A stretch of 64,000 nucleotides of DNA from Oceanobacillus massiliensis str. N'diop (GCF_000285495.1 NZ_HE610981.1:60145-124144); one strand, 5' to 3'. Positions 44,633 through 54,585 are shown, counted from the stretch's first letter. Notes: generated from the sequence alone by a model not told the origin. Numbers and translations: made by a program.

Positions 44633-45133
44633 TTATGCGCCTTGTTCTTCTTTTTGTTCAGCAATAGCTTTTGTAACATAAGCAAAGTTACGGACAGGTG
44701 CTTGAAGTACACTAAGCAGCATTGATACCATACCTTCGTAATTCGGAAGATCGGCAAGCTCTTTGATCTGTTCAAGTGTTGCAACTTTACCTTCAATTAC
44801 GCCACCTTTGATTTCTAAAGCTTCATGCTCTTTCATGAAGTTGTTCAGAATTCTTGCAGGAGCTACTACATCATCTTTACTGAATGCGATAGCGTTTGGT
44901 CCTGTCAGCGTATCATTCAGTCCTGTTAGCTCAACAGCTTCTACAGCACGGCGAGTCATGGTGTTTTTGTACACTTTAAACTCAACACCTGCGTCACGAA
45001 GCTCTTTACGCAAAGCAGTAACTTCAGCCACATCAAGACCACGATAGTCAACAACTACTGCTGTTTGACTCGCACGGAATTTTTCTGTGATTTCATCTAC
45101 AACTTGTTTTTTCTTTTCAATTATTCCGGACAT
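44633..45133 (-). CDS. rplJ: 50S ribosomal protein L10
   Basis: 166 residues from [19 protein letters not shown]. The frame extends nine codons, but TAGGAGGTGG lies just before this ATG. It has [25 protein letters not shown] and [10 protein letters not shown], then the C-terminal L7/L12-binding helix ending AEQKEEQGA. It anchors the stalk. Expression is controlled by the L10 leader upstream. Confidence 0.97.
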   Translation of the reverse strand: MSGIIEKKKQVVDEITEKFRASQTAVVVDYRGLDVAEVTALRKELRDAGVEFKVYKNTMTRRAVEAVELTGLNDTLTGPNAIAFSKDDVVAPARILNNFMKEHEALEIKGGVIEGKVATLEQIKELADLPNYEGMVSMLLSVLQAPVRNFAYVTKAIAEQKEEQGA

Positions 45134-45184
45134 TGTTCCACCTCCTATAGATATTTGCAATCATTACACCGTTCTAGACATAAA

Positions 45185-45215
45185 GTAAAAGCTCCCATGC
45201 AGACATGGGAGCTTT
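45185..45215 (-). terminator. Attenuator hairpin in the rplJ leader
   Basis: On the minus strand AAAGCTCCCATG pairs perfectly with CATGGGAGCTTT around a TCTG loop, then TTTTACTTTA. It lies between the L10 leader domain and rplJ, as expected for premature termination when L10-L12 is in excess. Confidence 0.75.
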
Positions 45216-45335
45216 ATATAACAAATGGAAATCTTACGGATCGTCTCATCTGTCTATAAACACCTCGGCAGGATATTTAAGCGACGTAATCGCTCCTGCT
45301 GTCTACGGTATAACATATTTGTTTTTATACAACGG
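45216..45335 (-). promoter_or_regulatory. L10 leader (binding site for the L10-L12 complex)
   Basis: The leader holds AGCAGGAGCG, ACGTCGCTTAAATA and the conserved CCTGCCGAGGT (complement of 45262-45272), the kink-turn-like motif of bacterial L10 leaders that mimics the L10 site of 23S rRNA. It lies between the rplJL promoter and an attenuator hairpin. L10-L12 binding would favour the terminator. Confidence 0.75.
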
Positions 45336-45340
45336 AGTTT

Positions 45341-45369
45341 ATTATAACGAAAGCTTACAAGAAAGTCAA
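45341..45369 (-). promoter_or_regulatory. Sigma-A promoter of rplJL
   Basis: TTGACT (complement of 45364-45369), 17-base spacer, TATAAT (complement of 45341-45346). It begins just after the rplA stop codon. Confidence 0.8.
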
Positions 45370-45376
45370 TACCTAA

Positions 45377-46069
45377 TTAACGATAGTTAGATACGTCAAC
45401 TTTGATTCCAGGCCCCATTGTAGAAGCGATTGAAACATTCTTCATATAAACACCTTTAGCGGCTTGTGGTTTTACTTTTACAAGTTGTTCTGTAAGGGCA
45501 ATGAAGTTTTCAACCAATTTTTCATCGTCAAATGAAATTTTTCCAATTGGAACGTGAATGTTTGCAGACTTATCTACGCGGTATTCAACTTTACCAGCTT
45601 TAATATCTTTAACAGCTTTTTCTACATCGAAAGTAACTGTTCCTGTTTTAGGGTTTGGCATTAATCCTTTTGGTCCGAGTACACGTCCAAGTTTACCAAC
45701 CTCAGCCATCATATCAGGAGTTGCAACGATCACATCGAAATCAAACCAACCTTTGTTGATTTTTTCAATGAATTCTGCCTCTCCTACAAAATCCGCTCCA
45801 GCAGCTTCAGCTTCTTTAGCTTTTTCACCTTTTGCGAATACTAATACACGTTGAGTTTTACCAGTTCCGTGAGGCAATACCATTGCTCCGCGGATTTGCT
45901 GATCTGCTTTCTTAGGATCTAACCCAAGACGGAATGCAGCTTCAACTGTTTCATCAAAATTAGCTTTAGCAGCTTGCTTAGCAATTGCAACAGCTTCTTT
46001 TACTTCATAAGCTTTTGTACGATCAACAAGCTTAGCAGCTTCTTGATACTTCTTACCTGTTTTTGCCAT
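45377..46069 (-). CDS. rplA: 50S ribosomal protein L1
   Basis: 230 residues opening [21 protein letters not shown], with [23 protein letters not shown] and the domain II motif [18 protein letters not shown]. It forms the mobile stalk at the E site and can repress its own mRNA. The 251-base gap to rplK contains a terminator and a second perfect hairpin. Confidence 0.98.
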   Translation of the reverse strand: MAKTGKKYQEAAKLVDRTKAYEVKEAVAIAKQAAKANFDETVEAAFRLGLDPKKADQQIRGAMVLPHGTGKTQRVLVFAKGEKAKEAEAAGADFVGEAEFIEKINKGWFDFDVIVATPDMMAEVGKLGRVLGPKGLMPNPKTGTVTFDVEKAVKDIKAGKVEYRVDKSANIHVPIGKISFDDEKLVENFIALTEQLVKVKPQAAKGVYMKNVSIASTMGPGIKVDVSNYR

Positions 46070-46113
46070 TTTATTTCCTCCTCTATTGTGGTTATAACGG
46101 TAATACCTCCCAC

Positions 46114-46138
46114 TTATAAAAGCACCTGGCTTTTATAA
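46114..46138 (-). promoter_or_regulatory. Perfect 10-bp hairpin upstream of rplA
   Basis: TTATAAAAGC and GCTTTTATAA enclose a five-base loop, 45 bases before the rplA start and just after the terminator hairpin. It may be an L1 control element or mRNA stabiliser; no known class was recognised. Confidence 0.5.
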
Positions 46139-46177
46139 AGCATGCAACGAAGCCAGTTCAGCTCCATCACATTCACG

Positions 46178-46211
46178 AAAAAGGTTGCGGGTGGTTACCC
46201 AGCCGCAACCT
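46178..46211 (-). terminator. Internal terminator between rplK and rplA
   Basis: On the minus strand AGGTTGCGG pairs with CCGCAACCT (an inner GGT/ACC is also possible), followed by TTTTTCG. rplK and rplA are usually co-transcribed, so it probably acts as an attenuator. No strong promoter was seen between it and rplA. Confidence 0.7.
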
Positions 46212-46320
46212 ATACCGTATTTGATTAATCGAAGCCATATCGAGCTTAGGCGAACGGCGGAAAAACAGTGCTTTGGACTAAACAGTTCACCCGTGCACGG
46301 ACGCCTTTGCTTTATGGTTA

Positions 46321-46746
46321 TTAGTCTTCGATTGTAATTCCCATGCTGCGTGCAGTTCCTTCAACCATGCGCATTGCCGCTTCTACATCAGCAGCATTCA
46401 GGTCAGGCATTTTAGTTTCTGCAATTTCTTTAACTTTATCGCGTTTTACAGTAGCGACTTTAGTCTTGTTCGGTTCACCAGAACCTGACTCGATGCCGGC
46501 TGCTTTTTTCAAAAGAACAGCTGCTGGCGGAGTCTTAGTAATAAATGTAAATGAACGGTCTTCAAATACCGTAATTTCAACAGGAATAATTAAACCCGCT
46601 TGATCTTGTGTACGAGCATTGAATTCTTTACAGAATCCCATGATATTTACACCTGCTTGACCTAGTGCCGGTCCTACTGGCGGTGCTGGATTTGCTTTAC
46701 CAGCCGGGATTTGCAATTTAACTAATTTGATTACTTTTTTAGCCAC
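46321..46746 (-). CDS. rplK: 50S ribosomal protein L11
   Basis: 141 residues with a GTG start ([20 protein letters not shown]). GGAGG is eight bases upstream; a second GTG three codons earlier overlaps that site. The [21 protein letters not shown] motif and thiostrepton-region prolines are intact. L11 is needed for factor binding and stringent response. It has its own promoter. Confidence 0.97.
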   Translation of the reverse strand: MAKKVIKLVKLQIPAGKANPAPPVGPALGQAGVNIMGFCKEFNARTQDQAGLIIPVEITVFEDRSFTFITKTPPAAVLLKKAAGIESGSGEPNKTKVATVKRDKVKEIAETKMPDLNAADVEAAMRMVEGTARSMGITIED

Positions 46747-46860
46747 GAGACACACCTCCTTAAAGTCCGTGATGTGGTAATAGGGTCCTGTATTTGTATT
46801 GGATACCCTCCCACTCCTATTTCTTCTTGCACCTTACTTCAGGGCACGAATAACAAAAGA

Positions 46861-46889
46861 ATTTTACCATGAATAACAAAAGAATGCAA
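46861..46889 (-). promoter_or_regulatory. Sigma-A promoter of rplKA with a duplicated 15-mer
   Basis: TTGCAT (complement of 46884-46889), 17-base spacer, TAAAAT with a TG one base upstream (complement of 46861-46866). The spacer and leader share a 15-base direct repeat, GAATAACAAAAGAAT, at 46848 and 46871 on the plus strand. Confidence 0.7.
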
Positions 46890-46909
46890 GGTTATCCGAT
46901 TTAATTTTT

Positions 46910-47446
46910 TTATGAAAGCTTTTCAACTTGTGAGAAATCCAGTTCAACTGGAGTCTCTCTTCCGAACATATTAACATGAACCTTCACTTTCTGTTTATCA
47001 ATATCAATATGTTCAATAGAGCCTGTAAAGTCAGTAAATGGACCATCAGCCACCCGGACATTTTCCTTCAGTTCGAAGTCAACCTGCACACTAGGTGCTG
47101 CAACACCCATGCGTTTCAGAACAACATCGATCTCTCCCGGCATGAGCGGCGTCGGCTTGGCACCATGCCCGCTCGAACCTACGAAACCAGTGACACCCGG
47201 TGTGTTTCTTACTACATACCAGGAATCATCCGTCATAATCATCTCGGTTAGCACATAACCGGGGAATGTCTTTTTCTTTACAACTTTCTTTTTACCTTCT
47301 TTTATTTCAGTCTCTTCATCTTCCGGAACAATCACACGGAAGATCTTATCTTCCATCCCCATTGTTTCCACGCGCTTTTCAAGATTCATCTTTACCTTAT
47401 TCTCGTAACCAGAATACGTATGAACCACATACCAGTTCTTCTCCAT
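46910..47446 (-). CDS. nusG: Transcription elongation factor NusG
   Basis: 178 residues opening MEKNWYVVHTYSGYENKVKMNLEKRV. It has an NGN domain to about 110 (VTGFVGSSGHGAKPTPL) and a C-terminal KOW domain (VADGPFTDFTGSIEHID). It binds RNA polymerase, and in Bacilli it promotes sequence-specific pausing. It follows secE after a gap with a terminator. Confidence 0.98.
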   Translation of the reverse strand: MEKNWYVVHTYSGYENKVKMNLEKRVETMGMEDKIFRVIVPEDEETEIKEGKKKVVKKKTFPGYVLTEMIMTDDSWYVVRNTPGVTGFVGSSGHGAKPTPLMPGEIDVVLKRMGVAAPSVQVDFELKENVRVADGPFTDFTGSIEHIDIDKQKVKVHVNMFGRETPVELDFSQVEKLS

Positions 47447-47577
47447 TAATGTCAGGACAATGCCTTGTCCTTCCCTCCCTTGCAGAGTTAGATTATTTAT
47501 CCTTCAGAGCCGCTTCAAGCTGCTCCAGATTCAGCGGTCGCATATCAACCAGGTACTTATACTTTTTTCCACAATAT

Positions 47578-47604
47578 TAAAAAACCCGCATTCCCGGGTT
47601 TTTA
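47578..47604 (-). terminator. Hairpin terminator between secE and nusG
   Basis: AAAAACCCG and CGGGTTTTT enclose a six-base loop on the minus strand, followed by further T residues. It would work in either direction and lies 45 bases past secE. No clear promoter for nusG was found in the following 130 bases. Confidence 0.65.
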
Positions 47605-47648
47605 AAAAAGAAATATCATTTTTTCAGTATAGCTATATTATAGCGTAA

Positions 47649-47822
47649 TTATTCAAAAAATGCATTTAAAATCTGTGTAATCCCAAGATCCACAACGAAA
47701 AAGAACAGTGCGACAAAAGCTACAGTCGAAATAACAATGATGGTATAATTTGTTAGTTCTTTGCCTTTTGGCCAGCTTACTTTTTTCATTTCTCTGGAGA
47801 CATTCTTCAGAAATTTAAACAT
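47649..47822 (-). CDS. secE: Preprotein translocase subunit SecE
   Basis: 57 residues: MFKFLKNVSREMKKVSWPKG, the amphipathic helix with the conserved SWP, then one membrane helix (about 27-46, YTIIVISTVAFVALFFFVVD). It stabilises SecY in the translocon. It is the short one-helix form usual in Firmicutes, placed between rpmG and nusG. Confidence 0.96.
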   Translation of the reverse strand: MFKFLKNVSREMKKVSWPKGKELTNYTIIVISTVAFVALFFFVVDLGITQILNAFFE

Positions 47823-47891
47823 GCTAGTACCCCCCGAACCTGCCTAACTTTCATTACCAACTAATACCCAGAGAAAAAACCTGAATATCAT

Positions 47892-48041
47892 TTATTTTGT
47901 TTCGCGATGCAATGTGTGTTTCCCACATGCTTTGCAATATTTCTTAACTTCTAATCTTGTAGATTTTGTAGCTGCATTTTTATTAGTTGAATAATTTCTG
48001 CTTGAACAAATTGCACACGATAAAATTACCTTGTTACTCAT
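47892..48041 (-). CDS. rpmG: 50S ribosomal protein L33 (zinc form)
   Basis: 49 residues from [20 protein letters not shown]. The zinc cysteines are CAIC and CKAC, with the end KHTLHRETK. The open frame extends 37 codons, but GGGGTGAT directly precedes the ATG pair at 48039-48044. Bacilli usually have further L33 copies elsewhere. It lies between sigH and secE as in B. subtilis (rpmGB). Confidence 0.95.
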   Translation of the reverse strand: MSNKVILSCAICSSRNYSTNKNAATKSTRLEVKKYCKACGKHTLHRETK

Positions 48042-48157
48042 CATATCACCCCAGTACAGGGTATTTTCACTCTTATAAATGTAGCATGGTTGCCATATTG
48101 TGTCAACGTTCTGTCGGTTTTTGCCAGCTTCTATCCAATCATTGTCTGCCAATCAGG

Positions 48158-48808
48158 CTAAAATGTTACACCATTCGCTTCCATCAGCTGTTCGAGCTTA
48201 CGTTTTACACGCTGCAGCGCATTATCGATTGATTTGACATGGCGATTCAGGCTGACGGATATCTCCTGATAGGTCCTGCCGTCCAAATATAAATGCAGTA
48301 CCCGCTTTTCCAACTCGCTTAATAATTCAGATAATTTAACCTCCATGTTGCCGAAATCTTCCTGATTTACGAGTAATTCCTGTGGGTCAATTTCCTTCGA
48401 ACCCGCTATCACATCCAATAAGGTACGGTCCGATTCTTCATCATAGATCGGTTTATCCAAAGATACGTAAGAATTAAGCGGGATGTGCTTTTGGCGTGTG
48501 GCTGTTTTGATTGCGGTGATTATCTGACGGGTAATGCAAAGCTCTGCAAATGCTTTAAAGGATGAGAGCTTGTCCCCATCATAATCCCGTATCGCTTTGT
48601 AGAGGCCAATCATGCCCTCTTGGATGATGTCCTCTTTATCCGCTCCAACCAAAAAATACGTTCTAGCTTTGGCGCGGACAAAATTGATATATTTATGTAT
48701 CAGTATATCCAAGGCATGACTATCCCCTTGACGAACCAATTGCAGCAAATCGTTATCATCAAGCTTGTCTATACGAATGTTGTCTGATTCCATTTGCTCA
48801 GCATTCAT
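48158..48808 (-). CDS. sigH: RNA polymerase sigma factor SigH
   Basis: 216 residues from the ATG at 48806-48808, nine bases after AGGAGG; a TTG six codons earlier lies on that site. Region 2 has RAKARTYFLVGADKEDIIQEGMIGLYKAIRDY, and region 4 has LDGRTYQEISVSLNRHVKSIDNALQR. SigH directs early sporulation and competence genes. It lies between rae1 and rpmG, its conserved place. Confidence 0.95.
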   Translation of the reverse strand: MNAEQMESDNIRIDKLDDNDLLQLVRQGDSHALDILIHKYINFVRAKARTYFLVGADKEDIIQEGMIGLYKAIRDYDGDKLSSFKAFAELCITRQIITAIKTATRQKHIPLNSYVSLDKPIYDEESDRTLLDVIAGSKEIDPQELLVNQEDFGNMEVKLSELLSELEKRVLHLYLDGRTYQEISVSLNRHVKSIDNALQRVKRKLEQLMEANGVTF

Positions 48809-48944
48809 CAAGATCGGCCTCCTCAACTGACTGAAATCACTTTAGGGAATATTATACAGTATTGTTTTAAAAGCCGTCAATATACTATGATAAGCGATTA
48901 CATAGCGGAAAATGTCGAAAAAGCATAAAAGTCAAACTTTTATG

Positions 48945-49453
48945 CTATATTTCTCCTCTTCTCATCTTCTCGAACTTTTCCAGTATTTCTCTGTTCAATT
49001 TGATTTTGGATTGGGGCTGATCGTTCTTATGGACTTCAATGCTCGCCTTGATTTCACGCTCTATATCCGCCATTTCAATCAATAGTTCACGGGCCGATTT
49101 CCGCAGTGCCCCTTGTCCGAAAATCGTGCGCTGTTCAGCATAATCTGAGGTAGCGACATAGACTTGAGTTTTAACATTTTTTATTTTTTTATAAGCTTTT
49201 CGATACATTCATCTGCCGTTTCTTTTTCCTTGGTGAAAATGACTTCGACCTTGTATTGCTTCAGCTTGCTTGCAATGCCTTTAACATAATAGGCATCAAA
49301 AACGATCATAACACGGTGTCCCGAGTAGGCCTGATATTCCGCCATCAGCTCGATTAAACGGTCACGGGCCTGTCCGATGTCCTTTTCCTTCAATTGCTGC
49401 AGTTCATCCCATGCACCAATAATGTTATATCCATCTACAACAAGCACGATCAT
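48945..49453 (-). pseudogene. rae1: NYN-domain ribonuclease Rae1 (YacP), frame split at an A7 run
   Basis: The first frame (49181-49453) reads [18 protein letters not shown] and FDAYYVKGI and stops at TAA after IEKLIKK. The second (48945 onward) continues with KNVKTQVYVATSDYAEQ and IFGQGALRKSARELL. A -1 shift at the A7 run (49184-49190) joins them as IEKLIKK-I-KNVKTQVYV, matching B. subtilis YacP in length without gaps. In frame the run is ATA-AAA-AAA-TAA, a slippery A-AAA-AAA heptamer directly before the stop. Rae1 cleaves mRNA on the ribosome. Catalytic aspartates lie on both sides of the break. Whether it is inactive, recoded, or miscalled is undecided. Confidence 0.8.
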
Positions 49454-50208
49454 TATGCATCACCTAACGGATACCTTTTGCGATATACCTCGTACAAAAG
49501 CAGACTGCAGGCAACAGACGCATTTAAAGAGGAGACCTTTCCCTTCATCGGCAGACTGACTGTCCAATCACATTTTTTGCGGACCAGTCTGCTTATCCCT
49601 TTTCCTTCATTCCCAATAACCAACGCGATTGGCAGGCTGCCATCAAGCTTGCGATAATCCTCTGTTGCCTCTGCCTCTGTACCTACCACCCACACATTGC
49701 GTTCTTTTAGTTCATCAATTATATTTGCGATATTTGTAACCCGAGCTACCGGGATATGCTCCATCGCTCCTACAGCTGTCTTGGCCACGGTCGCTGTCAG
49801 ACCAACAGAGCGTCTTTTCGGTATGATTACGCCATGTGCTCCTGTTGCATCAGCCGTTCGTAAAATGGATCCCAAATTATGCGGATCTTCCAGTTCATCC
49901 AAAATAATAAAAAATGGATCTTCTTCCCTTTCCTCTGCGCGCTTGAACAAATCCTCAATCGATGCATACTGATAGGATGCAACATAGGCGATAACACCCT
50001 GATGGTTACCGGAATCCAATTGATCCAGCTTGGACCTTGGCACCTTCTGTACAATCGTCCCTGCTTCTCTTGCCAGCTGCTGCAGCTGCTTCTGCACATT
50101 CGAATTCAGCTGTTCGGATACAAATACCTTGTTGACAGAACGGCCTGACTTCAAAGCCTCCATCACCGGATTCCTTCCAATAATCATTTCTTGATCCATA
50201 TTATTCAC
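49453..50208 (-). CDS. rlmB: 23S rRNA (guanosine-2'-O-)-methyltransferase RlmB (TrmH family)
   Basis: 251 residues. The N-terminal substrate-binding domain has [23 protein letters not shown]. The SpoU/TrmH knot has [35 protein letters not shown] and [18 protein letters not shown]. It methylates G2251-equivalent ribose in 23S rRNA. Its stop overlaps the rae1 start by one base (TAATG), and its start overlaps mrnC. Confidence 0.94.
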   Translation of the reverse strand: MNNMDQEMIIGRNPVMEALKSGRSVNKVFVSEQLNSNVQKQLQQLAREAGTIVQKVPRSKLDQLDSGNHQGVIAYVASYQYASIEDLFKRAEEREEDPFFIILDELEDPHNLGSILRTADATGAHGVIIPKRRSVGLTATVAKTAVGAMEHIPVARVTNIANIIDELKERNVWVVGTEAEATEDYRKLDGSLPIALVIGNEGKGISRLVRKKCDWTVSLPMKGKVSSLNASVACSLLLYEVYRKRYPLGDA

Positions 50209-50605
50209 TCCTTTCTTCTACAAATTGAATTGCTGACGTTATTAATTCGTCCAGCCTTTCCTGATTCCCCATTAAATGATGATAGCCGATCAACGCTTCA
50301 AACGCTGTGCTATAGCGGTATGTCTGGACACTGATATTCTTAGGTGTTGTTCCCGACTTGGCGTTTCTTCCGCGTGCTGCAACACTTGTTTCTTCCTCGC
50401 TCAGAAAATCCTCCTGATTGATCCAATGGAGAATTACTGCTGCCTGGGATTTGCCAGAAACGAATGTGACTGCTTCTCGGTGCAGCTGATTTGGCTTCAC
50501 CTTTCCTTTTTTAATCAGATGTTCCCGTACGTAAACCTCGTAGATAGCATCTCCCATATAGGCCAAGGCTAAGCTTTTCATCTGTTTCACATTTAATTCC
50601 ATCAT
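50201..50605 (-). CDS. mrnC: Mini-ribonuclease 3
   Basis: 134 residues. It is an RNase III catalytic domain without the double-stranded RNA-binding domain, with [20 protein letters not shown] and [33 protein letters not shown]. It matures 23S rRNA ends. It abuts cysS (shares one base) and overlaps rlmB by eight, so these genes are translationally coupled. Confidence 0.94.
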   Translation of the reverse strand: MMELNVKQMKSLALAYMGDAIYEVYVREHLIKKGKVKPNQLHREAVTFVSGKSQAAVILHWINQEDFLSEEETSVAARGRNAKSGTTPKNISVQTYRYSTAFEALIGYHHLMGNQERLDELITSAIQFVEERSE

Positions 50606-52005
50606 TAGCCTCTTTTCCAGCGAACCCCTTGTGGTGTATCTTCCAAAATAATTGCTCTTTCCTTCAGCAGATCCCTTATTTCATCAGCACGGGCAAAATC
50701 GCGATTTTTCCTTGCCTCATTTCTTTCTACAATAAGTGCTTCTATGGTTTCATCCAACAGCTCTTCTGTTTCTGCCAAATTGATTCCAAGAACCTGGAGC
50801 AATGTCATTATCGTTTTCTGGAAATGATCGATAACGGCTGCGGACGTTTGCTTGGACTGCAAATATACATTTGCTTCCTTGGAAAGGTCAAACAGCACGG
50901 AAATCGCATTTGCAGTGTTAAAATCATCATCCATTTCCGCTTCAAAACGATTTTTCAATCCATCGATAAGCGGTATCCACACATCGGTATCATTAATCAG
51001 ATCCATACTTGATTGCTTCCGGTGTTCCAAGTTGTGATAGGCCGTCTTAATTCGATCATAACTGTTCTTCGCACTCTCCAGTAATTCCTCTGTAAAATTG
51101 ATCGGATTTCTATAATGCACACTCAGCATGAAGAAGCGCAATACCTGGGGATCGTGATGGGCAACCAAGTCCCTTGTTAAGACAAAGTTCCCGAGTGATT
51201 TTGACATTTTTTCGTTATCGATATTAATGTACCCATTATGCATCCAATAGTTTGCAAAGGTATGACCTGTCATAGCCTCGGATTGAGCAATCTCATTCTC
51301 ATGGTGCGGAAATGCCAGATCCTGTCCACCGGCATGAATGTCGATCGTATCACCCAGATACTTTTTGACCATTGCCGAACATTCAATATGCCATCCCGGG
51401 CGTCCTTTGCCCCACGGTGAATCCCACGAAATTTCTCCTTCCTTTGCCTTCTTCCAAAGTGCAAAATCAAGGGGATCATTCTTTTTCTCTCCGACTTGGA
51501 TTCTAGCGCCAGAGCGCAGTTCATCAATCGATTGATGGGACAGTTTGCCGTATCCGTTAAAGGCACGCGGCTTGAAGTACACGTCGCCCTCCGCCTCATA
51601 AGCGAACCCCTTCTGTACAAGTGCATCAATAAAGGCAATAATATCATCCATTGTTTCCATGACACGTGGATTGTGTGTTGCCTTTTTAACGCCTAAGGCC
51701 CCGACATCTTCCAGATAGGCTTGAATAAACTTATCGGCAAGCTCAGGTACGTCCTCCCCCAATTCACGGGCAGTCTTGATGATCTTGTCATCCACATCGG
51801 TGAAATTCAATACATAATCCACATTATATCCTTTATACTCAAAGTACCTTCTCACCGTATCAAATACAATCGCCGGGCGGGCATTTCCTATATGGATATA
51901 GTTATATACCGTCGGACCACATACATACATACTTACTTTTCCTTCTTCAAGCGGCTTAAAATCCTCTTTTTCCCTTGTCAGGGTATTATAGACTCGAATG
52001 GTCAT
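50605..52005 (-). CDS. cysS: Cysteinyl-tRNA synthetase
   Basis: 466 residues. It has a zinc cysteine in [17 protein letters not shown] with the HIGN class I signature (about 37-40). CSAMVKKYL and [20 protein letters not shown] complete the zinc site, and KMSKSLGN (about 267) is the second signature. Its ATG overlaps the cysE stop by four bases. Both genes lie behind a cysteine T-box. Confidence 0.97.
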   Translation of the reverse strand: MTIRVYNTLTREKEDFKPLEEGKVSMYVCGPTVYNYIHIGNARPAIVFDTVRRYFEYKGYNVDYVLNFTDVDDKIIKTARELGEDVPELADKFIQAYLEDVGALGVKKATHNPRVMETMDDIIAFIDALVQKGFAYEAEGDVYFKPRAFNGYGKLSHQSIDELRSGARIQVGEKKNDPLDFALWKKAKEGEISWDSPWGKGRPGWHIECSAMVKKYLGDTIDIHAGGQDLAFPHHENEIAQSEAMTGHTFANYWMHNGYINIDNEKMSKSLGNFVLTRDLVAHHDPQVLRFFMLSVHYRNPINFTEELLESAKNSYDRIKTAYHNLEHRKQSSMDLINDTDVWIPLIDGLKNRFEAEMDDDFNTANAISVLFDLSKEANVYLQSKQTSAAVIDHFQKTIMTLLQVLGINLAETEELLDETIEALIVERNEARKNRDFARADEIRDLLKERAIILEDTPQGVRWKRG

Positions 52006-52661
52006 GATTTGAGATTGCTCCTTTCCTTCAACTGCTTTATTTCGGCTTTTAATACATCGATCTGATCCTGTAAATGCTCACATCGATCAGCCACAGGGTC
52101 TGGTATCTTATGATGGTCGAGATCTCTTCTTACTCTCTCCCCATTCTGGACAACTACTCTTCCAGGAACACCTACCACGGTAGAGTTGTCAGGTACATCC
52201 TTCAATACTACAGACCCTCCGCCCACCTTCGAATTTTCACCGATTGTGATATCCCCAAGCACCTTGGCTCCTGTAGAGATCAGCGCATTATCTTTGACAG
52301 TGGGATGTCGTTTTCCCTTTTCCTTGCCGGTTCCTCCAAGCGTTACGCCTTGGAAGATCGTCACATTGTCTCCAATTTCACACGTCTCTCCTACGACAAC
52401 TCCCATGCCGTGATCAATAAAGAGACGTTTCCCTATTTTTGCTGCTGGATGTATTTCAATCCCAGTAAAAAATCTGCTCATTTGAGAGATGGCTCGCGCG
52501 ATAAAGTAAAATTTCTTATTATAAAACCAATATGCCACCCGATGCGCCCAAATGGCATGAAGACCAGAATATGTTAACAACACTTCAAAATAAGTACGGG
52601 CTGCTGGATCCTGTTCAAATACAACATCCATATCTTCTTTCATCGTTTTAAATATCCCCAT
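52002..52661 (-). CDS. cysE: Serine O-acetyltransferase
   Basis: 219 residues from [19 protein letters not shown]. The frame extends 12 codons to a TTG inside the T-box terminator, whereas GGGGG lies seven bases before this ATG. The catalytic region has [31 protein letters not shown], a hexapeptide-repeat helix. It makes O-acetylserine, the cysteine precursor. It is regulated by the T-box upstream and coupled to cysS. Confidence 0.95.
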   Translation of the reverse strand: MGIFKTMKEDMDVVFEQDPAARTYFEVLLTYSGLHAIWAHRVAYWFYNKKFYFIARAISQMSRFFTGIEIHPAAKIGKRLFIDHGMGVVVGETCEIGDNVTIFQGVTLGGTGKEKGKRHPTVKDNALISTGAKVLGDITIGENSKVGGGSVVLKDVPDNSTVVGVPGRVVVQNGERVRRDLDHHKIPDPVADRCEHLQDQIDVLKAEIKQLKERSNLKS

Positions 52662-52701
52662 TTGTTTGCCCCCTTTTTTCCTTTCTTCTTCAAACAAAAA
52701 T

Positions 52702-52955
52702 AAAAACGCCTCTGTGCAATAGATACACAGAGACGCTTATATGCGCGGTTCCACTCTGTTTGGGAATCCTGAAACCTGAAATAGAAATCCCCCAACTTTG
52801 GCTCTCATAACGGGAGAGTACCGCTGTTATGTACTGGGAAATTTCCACAACAGGCTCCAAGGGGCACTTCAAAACAGACACTTAAAATCACTTCCAGCAA
52901 ACGTGATTCTCTCTGTGTAAGCAATCCGCTCTTACTTTCCCTTTTCAACGCTCAA
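52702..52955 (-). promoter_or_regulatory. T-box riboswitch for tRNA-Cys (cysE-cysS)
   Basis: On the minus strand the T-box core AGAGTGGAACCGCGCA is followed by a terminator with arms CTCTGTG and CACAGAG and TTTTTATTTTTG (52702-52736). The TGGA bulge would pair with UCCA, fitting the U73 discriminator of tRNA-Cys. A TGC codon (complement of 52864-52866) in GAAGTGCCCC stands in the specifier position of Stem I. A TATAAT at 53024-53029 is a likely -10. Uncharged tRNA-Cys would allow read-through into cysE. Confidence 0.92.
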
Positions 52956-53015
52956 GTATTTATTCTTTTCCGGTCCGGCTCAGTCCAGCCATTCGCGCAT
53001 CCCGGTCGACTCCGC
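52940..53015. repeat. Partial copy of the dispersed 151-bp repeat family
   Basis: CGGCTCAGTCCAGCC followed by CAT/ATTCGCGC and CCGCTTTTGTTT matches the tail of the 151-bp units at 15139-15589. It lies between the proposed cysE promoter and the T-box Stem I, so it would be transcribed as part of the leader. Confidence 0.55.
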
Positions 53016-53060
53016 TTTTGTTTATTATACTATATTATAGATTTGCTTAAATGTGAACTT

Positions 53061-54530
53061 TTAAGCTCCTAATTGTTTTAGTAGTTTGTCCAGTCGTGCC
53101 AGGATTACTTTTCTTCCTAGAAGTTGGATGGCAAATGGAAGTTCTGGTCCGTGCATTTGTCCGGTTGTTGCAATTCGGATTGGCATAAATAGCTTTTTGC
53201 CGCGATGACCTGTTTCTTTTTGGGTTGCTTTGAATTGCGCTTTGATTGTGTCTTTATTAAATTCATCCAGATGGATTAATTTATCTGTAAACACTTGAAG
53301 GACTTCCGGTACCTGTTCCTCTTTCAGTACTTCCATGGCAGCATCGTCATAAGAAATATCCTCATTAAAGAAAAGCTCTGTCAGTTCAACGATTTCAGCA
53401 CCATAGCGCAGTTGTTCGCGATAGAGGCTGATTAGGTTCTCTGCCCATTCTCTTTCCTCTGCATCCATATCTTCTGCTAATCTGCCAGCCTTGATCAGAT
53501 GTGGCATTGCAAGTTCAATAACCGTGTCCAGCTCAGCTGCTTTAATATATTCATTGTTCATCCATTTCAACTTCTGCTGGTCAAAAATAGCTGCTGAAGT
53601 GGACAGACGTTCAGGATCGAATATCTCAATCAGTTTTTCCTGAGAAAAGATTTCCTCCTCGCCAACCGGGGACCAGCCTAACAGACTGATAAAGTTAAAC
53701 ATTGCTTCCGGCAAGTAACCAAGATCGCGATATTGCTCAATAAACTGCAGAATATGCTCATCACGCTTACTTAACTTCTTGCGTTCTTCATTAAGAATCA
53801 ATGTCATGTGACCGTACTGTGGTGCCGTCCAGCCAAATGCATCATAAATCATCATTTGCTTCGGGGTATTAGAAATATGTTCCTCACCACGAAGAACGTG
53901 AGAGATCTCCATTAAATGGTCATCGATAGCAACTGCAAAGTTATACGTAGGAATGCCATTCTTCTTCACGATAACCCAGTCACCAAAATCACTTGATTCA
54001 AAGGTGATTTCGCCGCGTACGATATCATCGAACGTATAGGTTTTGTTGGCCGGAACACGGAATCTGATACTTGGCATGCGTCCCTCTGCTTCAAACGCAT
54101 CTATTTGTTCCTGAGTCAGGTCTCGATGGGCACCTGAATATTTTGGAACTTGTCCATTTGCACGCTGCTCCTCACGCTCTGCTTCAAGCTCTTCTTCTGA
54201 CATATAACATTTATAGGCGAGGTTCTTTTCAAGTAACTCATCCACATACTTATTATAAATATCCAGTCGTTCTGTTTGGCGATATGGACCATATTCCCCG
54301 CCAATATCAGCACCTTCATCCCACTCCAGACCAAGCCATTTCAGGAATTTAAGCTGGCTTTCTTCGCCGCCTTCCACATTCCTTTTATCGTCTGTATCCT
54401 CTGTACGGATAATAAACTTGCCATCAAAATGTTTTGCATATAAATAATTAAACAAAGCTGTACGTGAGTTCCCAATATGCAGCTGACCAGTTGGACTTGG
54501 TGCATAACGTACGCGAATTTCATTACTCAT
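53061..54530 (-). CDS. gltX: Glutamyl-tRNA synthetase
   Basis: 489 residues. Its signatures are [20 protein letters not shown] (HIGN) and KLSKRDEH (KLSKR in place of KMSKS). The anticodon domain follows from about residue 330. Like other Bacillus GltX it is probably non-discriminating and also charges tRNA-Gln, provided gatCAB is present elsewhere. Two isoprenoid genes that usually precede it (ispD, ispF) are missing. Confidence 0.97.
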   Translation of the reverse strand: MSNEIRVRYAPSPTGQLHIGNSRTALFNYLYAKHFDGKFIIRTEDTDDKRNVEGGEESQLKFLKWLGLEWDEGADIGGEYGPYRQTERLDIYNKYVDELLEKNLAYKCYMSEEELEAEREEQRANGQVPKYSGAHRDLTQEQIDAFEAEGRMPSIRFRVPANKTYTFDDIVRGEITFESSDFGDWVIVKKNGIPTYNFAVAIDDHLMEISHVLRGEEHISNTPKQMMIYDAFGWTAPQYGHMTLILNEERKKLSKRDEHILQFIEQYRDLGYLPEAMFNFISLLGWSPVGEEEIFSQEKLIEIFDPERLSTSAAIFDQQKLKWMNNEYIKAAELDTVIELAMPHLIKAGRLAEDMDAEEREWAENLISLYREQLRYGAEIVELTELFFNEDISYDDAAMEVLKEEQVPEVLQVFTDKLIHLDEFNKDTIKAQFKATQKETGHRGKKLFMPIRIATTGQMHGPELPFAIQLLGRKVILARLDKLLKQLGA

Positions 54531-54585
54531 GATGTTGCCCCTCTCATTATTAAATGATTGCTTAATTGATAATTACCGCTATATG

